Below, piece by piece: positions 1 to 13,300 of a stretch of 64,000 nt of DNA. Every line of letters starts with the position of its first letter. Within the stretch, counting starts at the first letter, position 1. The notes under the pieces are model-generated. The model was not told where the DNA came from. It saw nothing but the letters and a program-made list of their open reading frames with translations, and did no database searches. A program made the translations under genes and the position numbers. Location of the stretch: positions 770,169,653 to 770,233,652 of the forward strand of contig NC_081414.1 in the NCBI RefSeq assembly GCF_030272615.1. Direction: 5' to 3'. The stretch comes from Cryptomeria japonica (taxonomy: Eukaryota; Streptophyta; Pinopsida; Cupressales; Cupressaceae).

Positions 1-1397
1 AACAGGCATATATGAGAATCGGTATAACACTATGAACCAGCATTTGTGCCAAAGTGAAGCGATGTGTTTGTTCAAGGTGAACCGGCATATGGTTATGGGA
101 ACCAGCACATGGAAGTGTTGTATGACTACTAGTTGGTAGTGTCAACTTCAGGGTTTTTGGTTGAAGTACTTCAAGCCTGTGTGGCTCAACTGGTTTCTTT
201 GTGTGATGAGTTAGCATGATAACGAAAAACAGATCATGTTACCACGTAAGCCTTGTGTGCATGAAGGATCTTGCATGAAGGAGATTGTTCCCATCTACCT
301 CGAGAATGTGTGAAGTCTGTAAAATGGTGATAACGTGTGATGGGTTATCAGCTGCCATGAAACCAGTGAAAATGGACAATGGAGAATGTCTTGAGATTGG
401 ATCAAGACTATTGCATTTAATGCAGTGTGCTCAACGGTCAGGATTGAACTATTTGAATTCCTTAACCTAACAGGTTTAGGGTTTAGGGTTTATGCTATCG
501 ACCTATCTATTTTCCTATAAGGTTGATGTTGTGTCTCTTTGTGAGGTTGTTGGCAAAAGTTGTGTGTGTGTATCCAAGAGAAGGGATACGTGATTCTTGC
601 CAGACCAGAGGAGAGAAGTGATACCTGCAGAGTGTAAGTGCAGAAGGTGAAGAGGAGCTTAAGCAGGTCTGCATTGGCATTGAGTGATGTTACCAGATCA
701 TTGTAATACCTATTGATCTCTAACCACCTCAAGAATTGGAAAATCCCTTAACAGGGTAGCCTTAACTAGCTTGCTATAAATCCTTTAATAGGGTGACTCA
801 AAACCATTGAGTTCTTGAAATCCTCTAACAAGGTAACCTTTAATAGGGTTTAACCCTTAACCGAGTATACTAGCCATCCCTTAACCGGGTGATCCCTAAC
901 AGGATCAGTTCCTAACAGAACCTATTGTATTTGTCTTTAACCAGACAAGGCTCCTAACAGAGCGAACTTCTAAAGAGTTCAAAAACAAGCTCATGGGTAT
1001 TCATCCCCATCGTGGTTTTTCCCAGTTGGGTTTCCACGTGAAAAATAGGTGTGTCATGTGTGATGTCTTCTTCATGTGATGCTATGTTGTTTTCTGTCAA
1101 GTGGTGAATCATGTTGATCTAATTGCTTATATGTATATCTTTGATGGTAGATTACCTATTCATGCATTAGGGTGAAATAGAAATAAAGTGTTAGATTATA
1201 TGAGAAGATAAGTGTAAACTAGTTTATGCTTGTCTTAGTTATTCTGGTTTTTGCCAGTTGTACTTTGTTTAAGGACTGATGTTACTATTTGTCTATCAAT
1301 GCACAGTGTCTGCTGACAAATCGGTTTAAGAGTGCATTTTTGTCTGTACTGATTCACCTCCCCCTCTCAGTATCGGTTTGGTACTATCTATTCATCA
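1..1397 (+). mobile_element. Copia-like LTR, plus orientation, 5' end outside window
   Basis: This stretch carries, in reverse complement, the conserved blocks of the minus-strand Copia LTRs elsewhere in the window: the GTGGTTTTTCCC and TTTCCACGTG blocks at about 1012-1047, and the C-rich TTCACCTCCCCCTCTCAG block at 1350-1368. In the other LTRs that C-rich block lies 30-45 bp from the LTR end, so the end is placed near 1397 (TCATCA). No primer binding site follows, so it is a 3' LTR or solo LTR. It probably begins before base 1. It seems to interrupt the gag of fragment H. A tandem hairpin array lies at 742-980. No coding sequence is credible here. Confidence 0.55.
742..980 (+). repeat. Array of mini-hairpins with CTAACA-type loops
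   Basis: About ten short inverted repeats follow each other every 20-30 bp. Each has a 4-6 bp stem around a near-constant loop (CTAACA, TTAACC or TTTAATA). Examples are GATCC-ctaaca-GGATC, GTTC-ctaaca-GAAC, TTGTCT-ttaacc-AGACAA, GCTC-ctaaca-GAGC and GAACT-tctaaag-AGTTC. Stem sequences differ between units but remain complementary. A similar array lies in solo LTR F. The function is unknown. Confidence 0.7.
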
Positions 1398-1438
1398 TTG
1401 AGTTATCATTTGTAACATGTAACATTGTTCTTTTCAAT

Positions 1439-2338
1439 TTATTTGACATATCTGGTGTCATTCCTTGACCTACATAGATTAGCCAAATGACCAAACTTTC
1501 CACATGCATGACATTTGACATTCATTCTGCAATCTTCTGACTGATGACCATATTTCTTGCAATTTGTGCATTGATCGGGAACTGAATCGTAGTTTTGATT
1601 TTCTCTATTTCTACATTTTCTAGCCATATGCCCAAATTTATTACAAACAAAGCATCTAGCATTGAATTTGTAAGCATTACATTGTCTTACCGGTTTCCTC
1701 TGGTCTAATGATTTTTGCATACCGGTTTTCTGATCTTCATTTGCAGTACCAGAGATTTCACCTTGTGCAAATCCAAGTCCTCTAGAATCTTCACTCTTCC
1801 TTTGTCTTTTCAATAAATCATCCAACTATGTAGCACTAATCCTGAATTTTTCTTTATACTCACTTGCAGTAGTCAGATCATCTCTCAGAGTAGTTATTTG
1901 TCTTTCAAGATCTTGTTCATTATTCTGGGATTGTACCAAATCAGTTCTCAACAGATTATTCTCATGAGTCAATCTGCCACATTCATCAAATTTGTTTTCA
2001 TAGATATAAAAATATTTTCTTCCTTCTTCTTTTTGTCCTCAATATCTTTTGATAACCTCATAGTCAGGTTTTGCATTTCATTCTTCATGAGCATGTTAAC
2101 TTGACTCAGCTTCTGACATTGTTCCTTAAGTGTATTTTTCTCTTCATCATCCTGGTTTTACAAAAGTTCCTTTCTCTTAGCTTGAGCTGATGATAACCTT
2201 TCTTGTAGAATAAAAATGAATTCATTAGCATAATTCAATTCATCTTGCAGTTTCAAGTTCTTCATCCTTTTAGCATCATAGTTCTCAAGTGCCATCTCAA
2301 GTTGCTTCTCCATAGCTATGTTCAATGATTCTGGTTTC
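1439..2338 (-). pseudogene. Decayed Copia-type gag with coiled coil and three zinc knuckles (fragment H)
   Basis: The open C-terminal segment at 1439-1825 has three CCHC zinc knuckles in a row: CFVCNKFGHMARKC, CTNCKKYGHQSEDC and CHACGKFGHLANLC. These bind packaged RNA in nucleocapsids. Upstream the frame is broken: a stop near 2155 and shifts further on separate a Lys/Glu/Gln/Asn-rich region that reads as coiled coil (for example NMLMKNEMQNLTMRLSKD) from the knuckles. The first readable residues, MEKQLEMALENYDAKRM, begin only about 60 bp after the primer site, so the N-terminal UBN2-type domain found in elements A-C is absent. Pol is not in the window; the plus-oriented LTR abuts the knuckle end. 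Gag identity is secure from the knuckles; lineage is not. Confidence 0.75.
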
Positions 2339-2393
2339 AGGATCTTCTGCAAGCTGTTAAACTTCCTCCGAGGTACCAAGCTCTGATACCAAT

Positions 2394-3330
2394 TGTTGGA
2401 ATACAATGAACCCAAGAACACTGAGAAGGGGGGTGAATCGGTGTTTTGCCCGTAACACAACATTTTAACCTTTTATAATGTACACATATAAACTGGTAAA
2501 TGAAGAAACATATAACATGAAGTAAACAAACCAACCACATGAATGAACAACATAACACACTAAATTTATACGTGAAAACCTCAAAGAGAAAAAACCATGA
2601 TGGGATTTGTGACCCACAATATCAATTCACTAGCCATATGAAAGATATTACATAGCATGGGGGCTTACACATGCAGGAAGGAACACTACCTAGAGCACAC
2701 TGCTCAACACAAAAGAGTCACACTGACTACAAGCTTTTGCTGAAATAAGACAGTACTGGTGAACTCACAAAATGCATCTGCAAAATGCCAAAAAAGAGTT
2801 ATGATTAAAGCTTTTTTTTGTACCGGTTCATAAACCCTGAACCTTCTACCCGTATCTCCTCTTCCTCCAAGAATGCTTTACAAAATACCTACTGATCATA
2901 GCATGATATTACATTAGCATACAAAATGACCTACATACATATCCTTCACATCACACAGTTCTGCTACCATGTCATATACATTGTCCTATTGTCTCTTTAT
3001 CAGAAAACCTAACAGATTGACTTATATACCCTTACAAACAATATGCCTTATGTCATCTTACAATACAAAAGATATTCAATGTCATCCTTACACAATAATT
3101 ATAAAATGATTTTACAATAAAAATTTTTGGATCCAGACTGATGTCGGCTTCACTAAAATGCTAGATGTCAGAGCCGGTGCCAGTGCCAGTGCCGGTGCCA
3201 GTGTCATTGCCGGTAATGACCCTAAATACTCAATGTTGGTATCCATCAGTGTATGCCTCCGAATACAGGAATATGCCTTCAATAGAATATTGTTGCCATC
3301 AATGACAACGTATGATTCTAATGAGTGTCA
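2394..3330 (-). mobile_element. 5' LTR of Copia fragment H
   Basis: On the minus strand this LTR is followed by a primer site: the plus strand reads CTCTGATACCAAT at 2381-2393, the complement of an initiator-Met primer site. The LTR starts in plus coordinates with TGTTGGAATA. It contains the shared blocks GGGGGGTGAATC (2427-2440), ACGTGAAAACC and AAAAACCATGATGGG (2570-2605), and the hairpin AGAGCACACTGCTCA (about 2693). The right edge is less certain: TGTCA at 3326-3330 is the best CA end before sequence homologous to element A's LTR resumes near 3336. H may therefore have inserted into A's left LTR. Confidence 0.6.
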
Positions 3331-3335
3331 ATTGT

Positions 3336-4299
3336 GAATAGTAAGTATGTTAATTATAATGAAGGGGCCCGCACTTGTAGGAAGGCCAACAGCCTAGAGC
3401 ACAATGCTCAATCACAAATGGAGCCTCACTCACTACATATAAATCCAGAATACAATCCAAAGAAGTGTTGAACTGCAAAAGATAGCATCTCCTATGCTAG
3501 AGTACAGTTCCAATTAAGCTCAATACCGGAGGACTAAATCCTCTTACATAAACCCAATTCGATCTCCAATGATCGACCAACTCCTCTGCTTGAATTATTT
3601 TACATTTATTCACACATTACATTCCTTGACCATGACCTCTTATATTAACCATGATGATCTACAATGAGATCTTACATCTATATATACAAACCCTCGACCA
3701 TAAACAATTAGGTCGGCCACCAGATAATAAACTAATTACATAATTACAAACTATGTCAGCTTTAGACCAAACAAGTAATATCAAAATATAAGACATCTCA
3801 AAAATACACCAATAGGTCCTATCCACATGTTACATTAAAGTCGGTCCATAACCTAGATCAATCGAGACTAAGTATAGGTCAACACGCTTTAGCAATGATC
3901 TCCAAACACCAAGTCTCGAACATAATCAACAACAACATCCTAAAACTCCATTAGAAGATGCAACAACACCACTTATGCAATTCATCAAAGATCTCTACTA
4001 AAATATCTTCCAGTGAAACCCTCGCTGGAATTAGAAACCAATCTTCTAAGCAAGCAAGATAGCATCCAATCAGCAGACCAAAACCAACTGACCAAATATG
4101 AGTATAAGTATCATGAACAAGCTAATTCCATCACTAGAATATATTGGAGCCTACTGGATCATGCCAGATCCAAGTTAACCAAAAACCACTTAACCTATCA
4201 AGACTAGAAGGGTGTTGGTAAAGCATCCAAACAGCTAGTGTTGACATCAATTACAAAGTATCAATGCAACACATAATCAATTCCACCAAATGGCCAACA
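3336..4299 (-). repeat. Truncated 3' LTR of element A
   Basis: From AGTAAGTATG onward this matches the middle LTR from about 9147 to its CCAACA end, including GAAGGGGCC, the CAACAGCCTAGAGC block and ACATAATCAATTCC near the end. The counterpart of 8891-9146 is missing at the left, where fragment H abuts. The LTR ends GGCCAACA at 4299. Confidence 0.75.
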
Positions 4300-4663
4300 A
4301 TATCATCATTTGGCATTCATGGAAACACTAGATGTTAAAAACATGTAAGCTCTAAGAAATGCCAAACAAGTCTCCCCCTATGGAAGATAGCCAACAATCA
4401 CCTACATATAGCTCTGAATAACTCTCCCTTTTTCATATCTCTCTCCTTTTGACATTTATCATTTTCTTTCTTTATCTTTTTCACATCAATATCTCTCCCC
4501 CTTTGACATCAATGCCAAAGATCTGATAGAAATATCAAAGCAAAAATACAAGCCTTAGAATCCCAAAGCTGACTATTCCCCCTAAGCAATAGCATCCCAC
4601 ATTAGTGTTGAAATGAATAGTATCTCAGATAGTGCATGTTGGACTGATGCCAAATTGCATCAA

Positions 4664-7600
4664 TCAAGTCTCTATCAGAGGGCCAAAAAATTCCAATCTG
4701 TCTCTCAGGTACTCAAATGATTCCTTGGATAAAGGTTTAGTGAAAATATCTGCAATTTGCTCTTTAGTGTTCACATAAACCAGTCTAACTTCATGTGCTT
4801 CCACCTTCTCCTTCAAAATGTTATACTTGATAGATATTTGCTTTGTCTTAGAATGAAATAGCAGATTATTTGATAGATCAATAGCAGTAGAGTTATCACA
4901 GTGGATAACAACATGTGCCTCACAATACACCTTTATATCTTTCAAAATTTTCTTCATCCATAAAACTTGTGTACATTTAGTACCAGCAACAACATACTCA
5001 ACTTCAGCACTAGATAGAGAAGTGCATGCCTATTTCTTGTTGATCCATGAAACCAACTTCTTTCCAAGAAAGAAATCTCTACCGAAAGTACTTTTCTATT
5101 CATCTACATCTCCAGCCCAATCAACTTCTGTATATGCAAATTAAGTAAAGTTATCATCCTTAGGGTACCATAAGCCATATTCTGATGTACCTTGTAGGTA
5201 TCTAAAAACCATCTCATGATTTTCTCTAGGATCACTCTGAAATCTTGAAACAATACAAATAGAATTCATAATGTCAAGCCTAGTCTAAGTCAAATAAAGA
5301 AGACCTCCAATCATATATTTGTATCTTGTAGGATTTACCGATGCAGAAACGTCTGTTCTTGTCAATTTCTCACTTTTAACCATAGGAATACTTACCAGTT
5401 TAGAATCTCCCATACCAAATTTCTTCAATAACTCCTTGGTATATTTAGTTTGATAGATAAAAACACCTTTGTTAGTCTAAGTAATCTGCAAACCTAAGAA
5501 AAAAATCATCTCACCAATCATAGACATCTCAAATTCTTTCTCCATATTCTTAAAAAATTCTAGGCATAATTTCTTCACCTCCAAAAATAATGTCATCAAC
5601 AAACACTTCAAGAATTAGTATATTATCATCAGTGATTTTATAATATAAATTGTAGTCAGCATTGCCCTTAGTAAAACCAAGCTTCAAAAGATATTTATCC
5701 AACCTTGCATACCAAGCTCTAGGTGCTTGTTTCAATCCATATAAAGCTTTCCTTAACTTGCAAACCATATCTATATCATCTGATAGTGAAAAACCACCAG
5801 GTCCATCAATATAAACTTCCTCATCAAAATCACATTTACCATCCATCTGATAAACCTTGTAGTTTATATAAGCAGCATATGCAAGAAATAATCTTACAGC
5901 TTCAATCCTAGCTATAGGTGCAAAAGTCTCTCCATAATCAATTCCTTCCTTCTGAGAATATCCTCTACAAACCAATCTAGACTTATTCCTTATAACTTGA
6001 CTTCAATTTATTCCTAAAAACCCATTTATTTCCAATAAAAAATTTATTTTTTGGCCAGGGAACCAAAGTCCATGTGTTATTTTTCTCCGTTTGATCTAAT
6101 TCTTCTTCCATAGCTTTCAACCAATGTTCAGCTTTATATGCTTCAATTACTGATACCAGGTCAACTTGTGAAATTAAACATACCTCATTAGTTGTTAGTT
6201 GTCTTCTTCTCATCAATCCATTGCTCTTATCCCCAATGATTTGATCTTCAGAATGGTTCAGTCTCACATACCTAGGAGTCTTTTGACTCTATGTTCCTCT
6301 TCCTTGTTCTTCAGCTACTGTAGAGTTGTCTGATGTTGCTAGAGTAACTGGTTCAACTCTCTATTCTGGTAAAGGTACTACTAGTTCAGATTTAATCATT
6401 TCCACTCCCAGTTTGTTCTCATTAACTCTATTTTGACCTTTGTTTAGCTCATCTACTTTGACATTAGCACTTTCCACAATTATCTGCAATCTCTTGTTAT
6501 AACATCTATATGGTTTGATTTCATTAGAATAACCAATAAATATGCCTTCATCACATCTAGGATCAAATTTCCCAATAATATCATCTCTCTTGATATAACA
6601 TTTAGTACCAAAAATTCTAAAATACTTAACTCTAGGTGTATTGCCAAAACCATAACTCATAAGGTGTCTTACCGGTTTCTCCTTTGATATATACTTTGTT
6701 GAATATATACACTGTTGTACTCATTGCTTCTCTCCAATAGATATGAGGTAGATTAGCTTTCACCATCATTGTTCTAGCAACATCTAGGATAGTTTTGTTC
6801 TTGTTTTCCACAGCTCCATTTTGCTAAGGTGTACAGGGAGCAGAAAATTGTCTTCTTATACCATGCTTGTCACAAAAGTTATTAAACTCACCAGATGTGA
6901 ATTCTCCACCATGATCTGATCTCAAACATTTAATCTTCAATCCTGTCTCATTTTCCACTTTAGCCTTCAATATTTGAAACTTTTCAAATGCTTCAGATTT
7001 TTCTCTCAAAAAAGTAACCCACATCATTCTAGAATAATCATCAATGATTAGCATGAAATATCTATCACCATAAAAACTTTTAACTCTAGTAGGGCCACAT
7101 AAATCAGTATGAATAAAATCAAGATCATCATTTCATTTATCTTATATACTTCTAAAAGAGGTTCTGACATGTTTACCCATTTGACATTATTTACATACTG
7201 AATTATAGGGCTCCATAATCTTAGGTATATCCCTAACTGCCTTAGTTGAACTGATCTTCATAATGCAATCAAAATTCACATGACACAACCTTTTATGTCA
7301 TATCCAACTCTCATAAATTTGTGGAATCAAACATGTCTTCTCATTGGAGTTCAAATCAAATATATTACCGTTTGTTTGTGTACCGGTTGCAATTTCCAAG
7401 CCAGATCTATTAATGATTTTGCATTTTCCATCCTTGAACTGTTATTGAAATCCCTTGTCTACCAATTGTTCTACACTCAAAGGATTATGCTTCAAACCTT
7501 CAACATAATAAACATTGTTATTATTGTTCTTACCACCCAACGATATAGTTTCTTTTCCTTTGATCATACATGCATTGTCATCTCCAAACCTAACTAGTCC

Positions 7601-8850
7601 ACCATCAAATTCTTGCAAAGACAAAAACTTCCCTTTATCTCTAGTCATATGATGTGAACAACCATTGTCAATTACCCATTCATTTGTGTCCTCAATTTTA
7701 GTAGCAAGTGCCTTCTCTTCAGCTACATTTTCTTCTAGTGCCGGATCATCTTCCTTAATAGCTAGGAACACCCATTCCTTCCCATTGCTGGATCCACTAG
7801 CAGAGTCTTCTACCGGTTCATCACCTGCTATGTAGCATGATTTGCCTCTATTTTTCTTGTACTTATATTTGTTCTCATATCCAGGGTTAGGCTTAAATGA
7901 TCTTTTAACTCTTTCTTCAAATCTTGAATTCCTTTCAAGGCATCTAGATGCAAAATGACCTATCTTATTACATGCAAAACATTTAAAAGGTGTTTTTCCT
8001 TCATACTTACTTCCTTATCGGTCCTTTCGGTACTCTTCTAGAAAATTGTGCTTCAAGTTCCTCAAACTCATCATCTTCTCTCTTCATATCTTCTAACTCC
8101 TTTCCATATAAATATTTCCAGTCTTTCTTACCTGTTGTAGATGTAGATGCATGAAAAGAAGGTTTAGTCTTCATAGCTCCAGAATGTCCAAATTCCTCAA
8201 GCTCAAAAGCATATAGTTTCCCAACCAAAGTATCTCTATTGATAGATGTATTAGCCATTGTTCTCAATTCATTAATAGCAGTAGCCTTCATTTTGTAAGC
8301 CGGTGATAGGGCTCTCAAGACTTTAGAAACAATTTCATCTTCGCTCAGAGTTCCAGCACAACATTGAATTCCCATAACAATCTCATTTACCCTTTCCGTG
8401 AGTGCAGTAATCCTTTCATCCTCTTCCATTTTTTAGGTTTGCATATCTCACTCGGTAACCATCAAGTTTAGAAATCTTCACTATAGGGTCACCTTCATTA
8501 AGAATCTCCAACTTATCACATATAGCCTTTCCAAGTGATTTGTCGGTTAATCCCACTATTTGTTGATTAGAAAGTGCACATAAGAGGGCTTCTCTTGCTC
8601 TACAGTCATTCCCAAGCTCCTTGTCTAGGTTTGTTGGAGGAGGAATGCCAGATCCCAGATTATAGGGTGTGACACCATTCTATGTGATCTCCCAAATCTC
8701 CTTGCCAAGACATCTCAGATGAGACTCCATCTAAATCTTCCATAATGTGTAATTTGTACCATCAAGCCTCGGAATATCCCTTCGAAAGATAGCTCCAGAA
8801 GAACTGGATGAACTTGAATTGTTAGTCTCTATAGGATCTTCCTCAAGTGG
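4664..8850 (-). pseudogene. Copia gag-pol of element A, multiply broken
   Basis: Reading right to left: gag begins near 8850 with a Ser-rich leader and the copia-typical LDGTNYTLWK, then a UBN2-type domain (open 8007-8429) and a CCHC knuckle near 7970. The protease (7442-7771) has DNGCSHHMT where B has DSGC, so the residue after the catalytic Asp is altered. The integrase core is at 6824-7054, with a stop just before the conserved NGAVE region. An integrase C-terminal segment follows at 6361-6660. Reverse transcriptase spans about 5200-6270; its catalytic box reads FVDD and a few codons are lost near 5825. RNase H ends at 4664 with CDNSTAID, HSKTK and DIFTKPL. Stops and frameshifts occur throughout, so no functional polyprotein is expected. 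Confidence 0.85.
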
Positions 8851-8890
8851 TTAAGCTTTTTGTAGAGTGGACCAAAGCTCTGATAACAAT

Positions 8891-10106
8891 TGTTAGACAG
8901 TTCAGATAATCGAAAGACGACTTAGAGGGGGGGTGAATCGGTTGTTACAAATTATAGGAACATTCTGCAATTAAACTTTAATATTGAAACCCAAAACAAT
9001 AATACCGAAATAGTAGTTAATCAATTAAGCATACACAATAATCATAGAATAAAATTCATCCACATGACACCAAGATTTGTACGTGAAAAACTTGGTAAAG
9101 GGAAAAACCATGGTGGGAAGCCTACCCATAGTTAGTTAATACTTTTACAATAAGTATGTGAATTACAATGAAGGGGCCTCCACTTGTAGGAAGGCCAACA
9201 ACCTAGAGCACACTACTCATCACAAAAGGAGCCTCACTCACTACATATACATCCAGACTACAATCTGGACAAGTGTTAAACTGCAAAAGATAGCATCTCC
9301 TATGCCAGAGTACAGTTCTAGTTAACCTCAATACCAGAGGACTAAATCCTCTTACATAAACCCAATTCAATCTCCAATGATCGACCAACTCCTCTACCTA
9401 AATGAAATTACATTTATTTGCACATTACTTTCCTTGACCATGACCTCTTACATTAACCATGATGATCTACAATGAAACCTTACATCTATATATACAAAAC
9501 CTCGACCATAAACAATCAGGTCGGCCACCAAATAATAAACTAATTACATAATTACAAACCATGTTGTCTTTAGACCAAACAAGTAATATCAAAACATAAG
9601 ACATCCCATAAAACATCAAGAGGTCCTATCCACATGTTACATTAAAGCTAGTCCATAACCTAGATCAACTGGGACCAAGTATAGGTCCACATGCTTCAAT
9701 AATGATCTCTGAATGCTAATTCTTGAATATGATCACCAATAGCATCCTGAAACTCCATCAAAAGCTACACCAACACCACTTATGTAATTCATCAAATATC
9801 TCCACTAAAAGCTCTACTGGTGAAACCCTCAGCAGAACCAGAAACCAATCTTCTAAGCAAGCAGGATAGCATCCAATCACCAGACCAAAACCAATTGACC
9901 AAATATGAGTATAAGTATCATGAACAAGACAATTCCATCACCAGACTATACCATAGCCTACTAGATCATACCGGATCCAATTTAACCAGAAAACACTTAA
10001 CCTACCAAGATGAGAAGGGTGTCTGTAAAGTATCCAAGTATCTAGTGTTGACATCAGTGATAAAACATCAACGCAACACATAATCAATTCCACAAAATGG
10101 CCAACA
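8891..10106 (-). repeat. Middle LTR, shared by elements A and B
   Basis: It starts TGTTAGACAG and ends GGCCAACA, giving imperfect TGTTRG...CCAACA termini. Leftward lies the primer site of A; rightward, from 10107, lies the 3' end of element B with purine-tract-like sequence (complement of CTCTCCCCCTTTGACATC at about 10157). It is therefore the 5' LTR of A and the 3' LTR of B at once. It contains GAGGGGGGGTGAATC (8926-8940), the ACGTGAAAAAC and GGGAAAAACCATGGTGGG blocks (9080-9118) and an AGAGCACACTACTCA hairpin relic. Confidence 0.75.
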
Positions 10107-10328
10107 CAAACTCCTCTAATGAATATATCTCTCCCTTATGTTTTTCACAAGAATAACTCTCCCCCTTTGACATCAATGCCAAAGATCTGACATAAATATC
10201 AAAGAAAAATCATAAATCCTCTGATTCTTATAGGTGACTACTTCCCCTGAGTAGTAGCACCACCACATCGATCCAGAATGAGTATTAGCTTTGATAATGC
10301 ATACTGGACTTATGCCAATCAACATCAC

Positions 10329-13300
10329 TCAGGTCTCTACACAAGGGGCAGGAACTCCCACTCTGTCTCTAAAGTACTCAAATGATTCTTTAGGTAAACA
10401 TTTAGTGAAGATGTCTACAATCTTCTCTTTAGTGTTCACATAAACCAGTTTGACTTTATTTGCCTCCACCTTCTCCTTCAAAAAGTTAAACTTGATATAT
10501 ATGTTCTTTGTCTTAGAATGAAATACCATATTCTTTGATATATCAATAGCAGTAGAGTTATCATAGTGAATAACTACCAGTTCATTACCATTCACCTTTA
10601 TATCCTTCAACATTTGCTTCATCCATAGAATTTGTGTACAATTAGTAGTAGCAAAAACATACTCAGATTCATTAGTAGATAAAGAGGTACATTACTTCTT
10701 TTTGTTGATCCATGAAACAAGCTTCTTTCCAAGAAAGAAAGCTCCATCGGATGTGCTCTTCTGGTCATCAACATCTCCAACCAAATCTACATCTTTATAT
10801 GCACATAATGTAAAGTAATCATTTTTAGGATACCACAAACCGTATTCAGTTTTTCCCTGGAAATACCTGAATAATCCTTTTCACCACACTCTCATGATTT
10901 TCTCTAGGATCACTGTGATATCTTGATACAATACAACGTGCATTCATTATATTCGGTCTAGTCTGAGTCATATATAGAAAACCTCCAATCATAGACTCAT
11001 ACCTTCTAGGATTTACTAGTATAGATGCATCTTTCTTTGTCAATTTCTCACTTGTAGCCATCAGAGTACCAACTGGTTTAGAATTTTCCAACCCAAATTT
11101 CTTCAATAGTTCTCTAGCATACTTAGTTTGACAGATCAAAATACATTTACTTGTTTGTGTAATCTATAAACCTAAGACAAATTTCATCTCCCCAATCATA
11201 GACATCTCAAATTCATTCTTCATATTGTTAGAGAATTCCATACACAACTTATCTTCACCTCCAAAAATGATATCATCAAAACAGATTTCAATAATCAATA
11301 TGTCATCATCAGTGATCTTATAATATAAATTGTTGTCAACATTACCTTTAGTGAAACCAAGCTTGAAAAGATATTTATCTAGTCTTGCATACCAAGCTCT
11401 AGGGGCTTGCTTCAATCCATATAAAGGTTTCTTTAACTCGTAAACCATGTTTTTGTCATCTAAAAGTGAAAATGCATTAGGTTGCTCAATATAAAATTCC
11501 TCTTCAAGATCTCCATTCAGAAATGCACACTTAACATCCATATGATAAACCTTGTAGTTCTTATGTGCTGCATAAGCAAGAAAGAGTCTTGCAGCTTCAA
11601 TCCTAGCTATCGGTGCAATGATTTCATCATAATCAATTCCTTCCTTCTGAGCATATCCTTTACAAGCCAATCTAGCTTTATTCCTCAAAACTTGTCCATC
11701 TTCATTCAATTTATTCCTAAAAACCCATTTAGTTCCAATAACATTCTTATTTTTAGGCAGGGGAACTAAAGTCCATGTGTTATTCTTTTCTATCTAATCT
11801 AATTCTTCTTCCATAGCTTTCATCCAACATTCATCTTTACAAGATTCAAGTATTGATGCCAGTTCAACTTGAGAAATTAAACATACCTCATCAGCTACCA
11901 ACCTTCTTCTTGTCATCACTCCTTTTTTTTTGTCTCCAATGATCTGATCTTCTGAATGATTCAACCTTACATACCTAGGAGTCTTCTATTTTTCTGTTCC
12001 TCTGCCCTGATCTTCAGTTACTATTGAATTTTATAATACTACAGGAGTAACTAGTTCAATAGTAACTAGTTCAGTTACTATTTTATTTTATAATACTTCT
12101 GTGTAATGATCCCCATAAGGAGTTACTATTGAATTTTATAATACTATAGGAGTTACTAGGAGATATCGGTAAGACACCTTATGAGTTATGGTTTGGTCAT
12201 ACACCGACATTTAGGTATTTCAAAATCTTTGGTATGAACTCTATTGAATGTCTATATCATCATGCTTATAGCTTCTCTCCAATAGACATGAGGCAAATTA
12301 TCTTCCATCATCATAGTTCTAGCTGCATCCAAGATAGTTTTGTTCTCCCTTTCCGCAACTGCATTCTACTAAGGTGTTCGGGGTGCAAACAACTCTCTCC
12401 TTATCCTATACTTCTCACAATAGCTGTTAAATTTGTTGGATGTGAATTCTCCATCTTGATCCAACTTTAAGCATTTAATCTTCAATCCTATCTCTATCTC
12501 AACTTTATCTTTAAAGATTTTAAACTTTTCAAATGCTTCAGACTTCTCCCTTAGAAAAGTAACCCACATCATTGATTAGAATGAAATATCTATCACCATA
12601 AAAACTTTTGATTCTAGCAGGACCACACGAATCAATATGAATAATATCAAGAACATCATTAGATTTGTCTTGCATACTCTTAAAACAAGTTCTGACTTGC
12701 TTTCCCATTTGACATTCCTTACATACCATATTGTAGGGCTTTACAATCTTAGGTACATCTCTAACTACCTTAGTAGAACTGATTTTCATAATGCAATTGA
12801 AATTCACATGACAACCTCTTATACCTTAGCCAACTCTCATCAATTTGTGCAATCAAACATTTCTTTGCACTGAAGTTCAAATGAAATATGTTACCTTTAG
12901 TATGTGTGCCAGTTACAATCTCCAATCTAGATCTGTTGATAATCTTACATTTTCCATCCTTGAACAATAATTGAAGTCCCTTATCCACCAATTGTCCTAC
13001 ACTCAAAAGATTATGCCTTAAACCTTCAACATAATAAACATTATCAGTGTTATGCTTACCATCCAATGATATTATTCCTCTTCCCTTAATCATGCATGCT
13101 TTGTCATCTCCAAATCTAACTAGACCACCATCAAATTCTTGCAAAGATAAGAACTTCCTTTTATCTCCAGTCATATGATGTGAACAGCCACTATCAATCA
13201 CCCATTCATCCTTGTCTTCAATTTAAGTAGCAAGGGCCTTCTCTTTAAGTACCAGATCATCTTCCTTGATAGCCAAAAATACCAATTCCTTTCCATTTCC

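Larger units (their letters stand above)
3331..10106 (-). mobile_element. Copia element A
   Basis: A minus-strand Ty1/copia element. The 3' LTR at left (to 4299) is truncated, followed by internal gag-pol (4300-8890) and a 5' LTR at right (8891-10106). The primer site shows as GCTCTGATAACA at 8877-8888, one base off the usual GCTCTGATACCA. Gag, protease, integrase, reverse transcriptase, RNase H is the Copia order. A target-site duplication cannot be tested, because the left LTR is broken and the right LTR is also the left LTR of element B. Confidence 0.8.

Noticed and set aside
474-492. Telomere-like TTTAGGG repeats
   Set aside because: Only about two and a half units; the surrounding LTR is full of similar CTAACA/TTAGGG words, so no telomere relic is implied.
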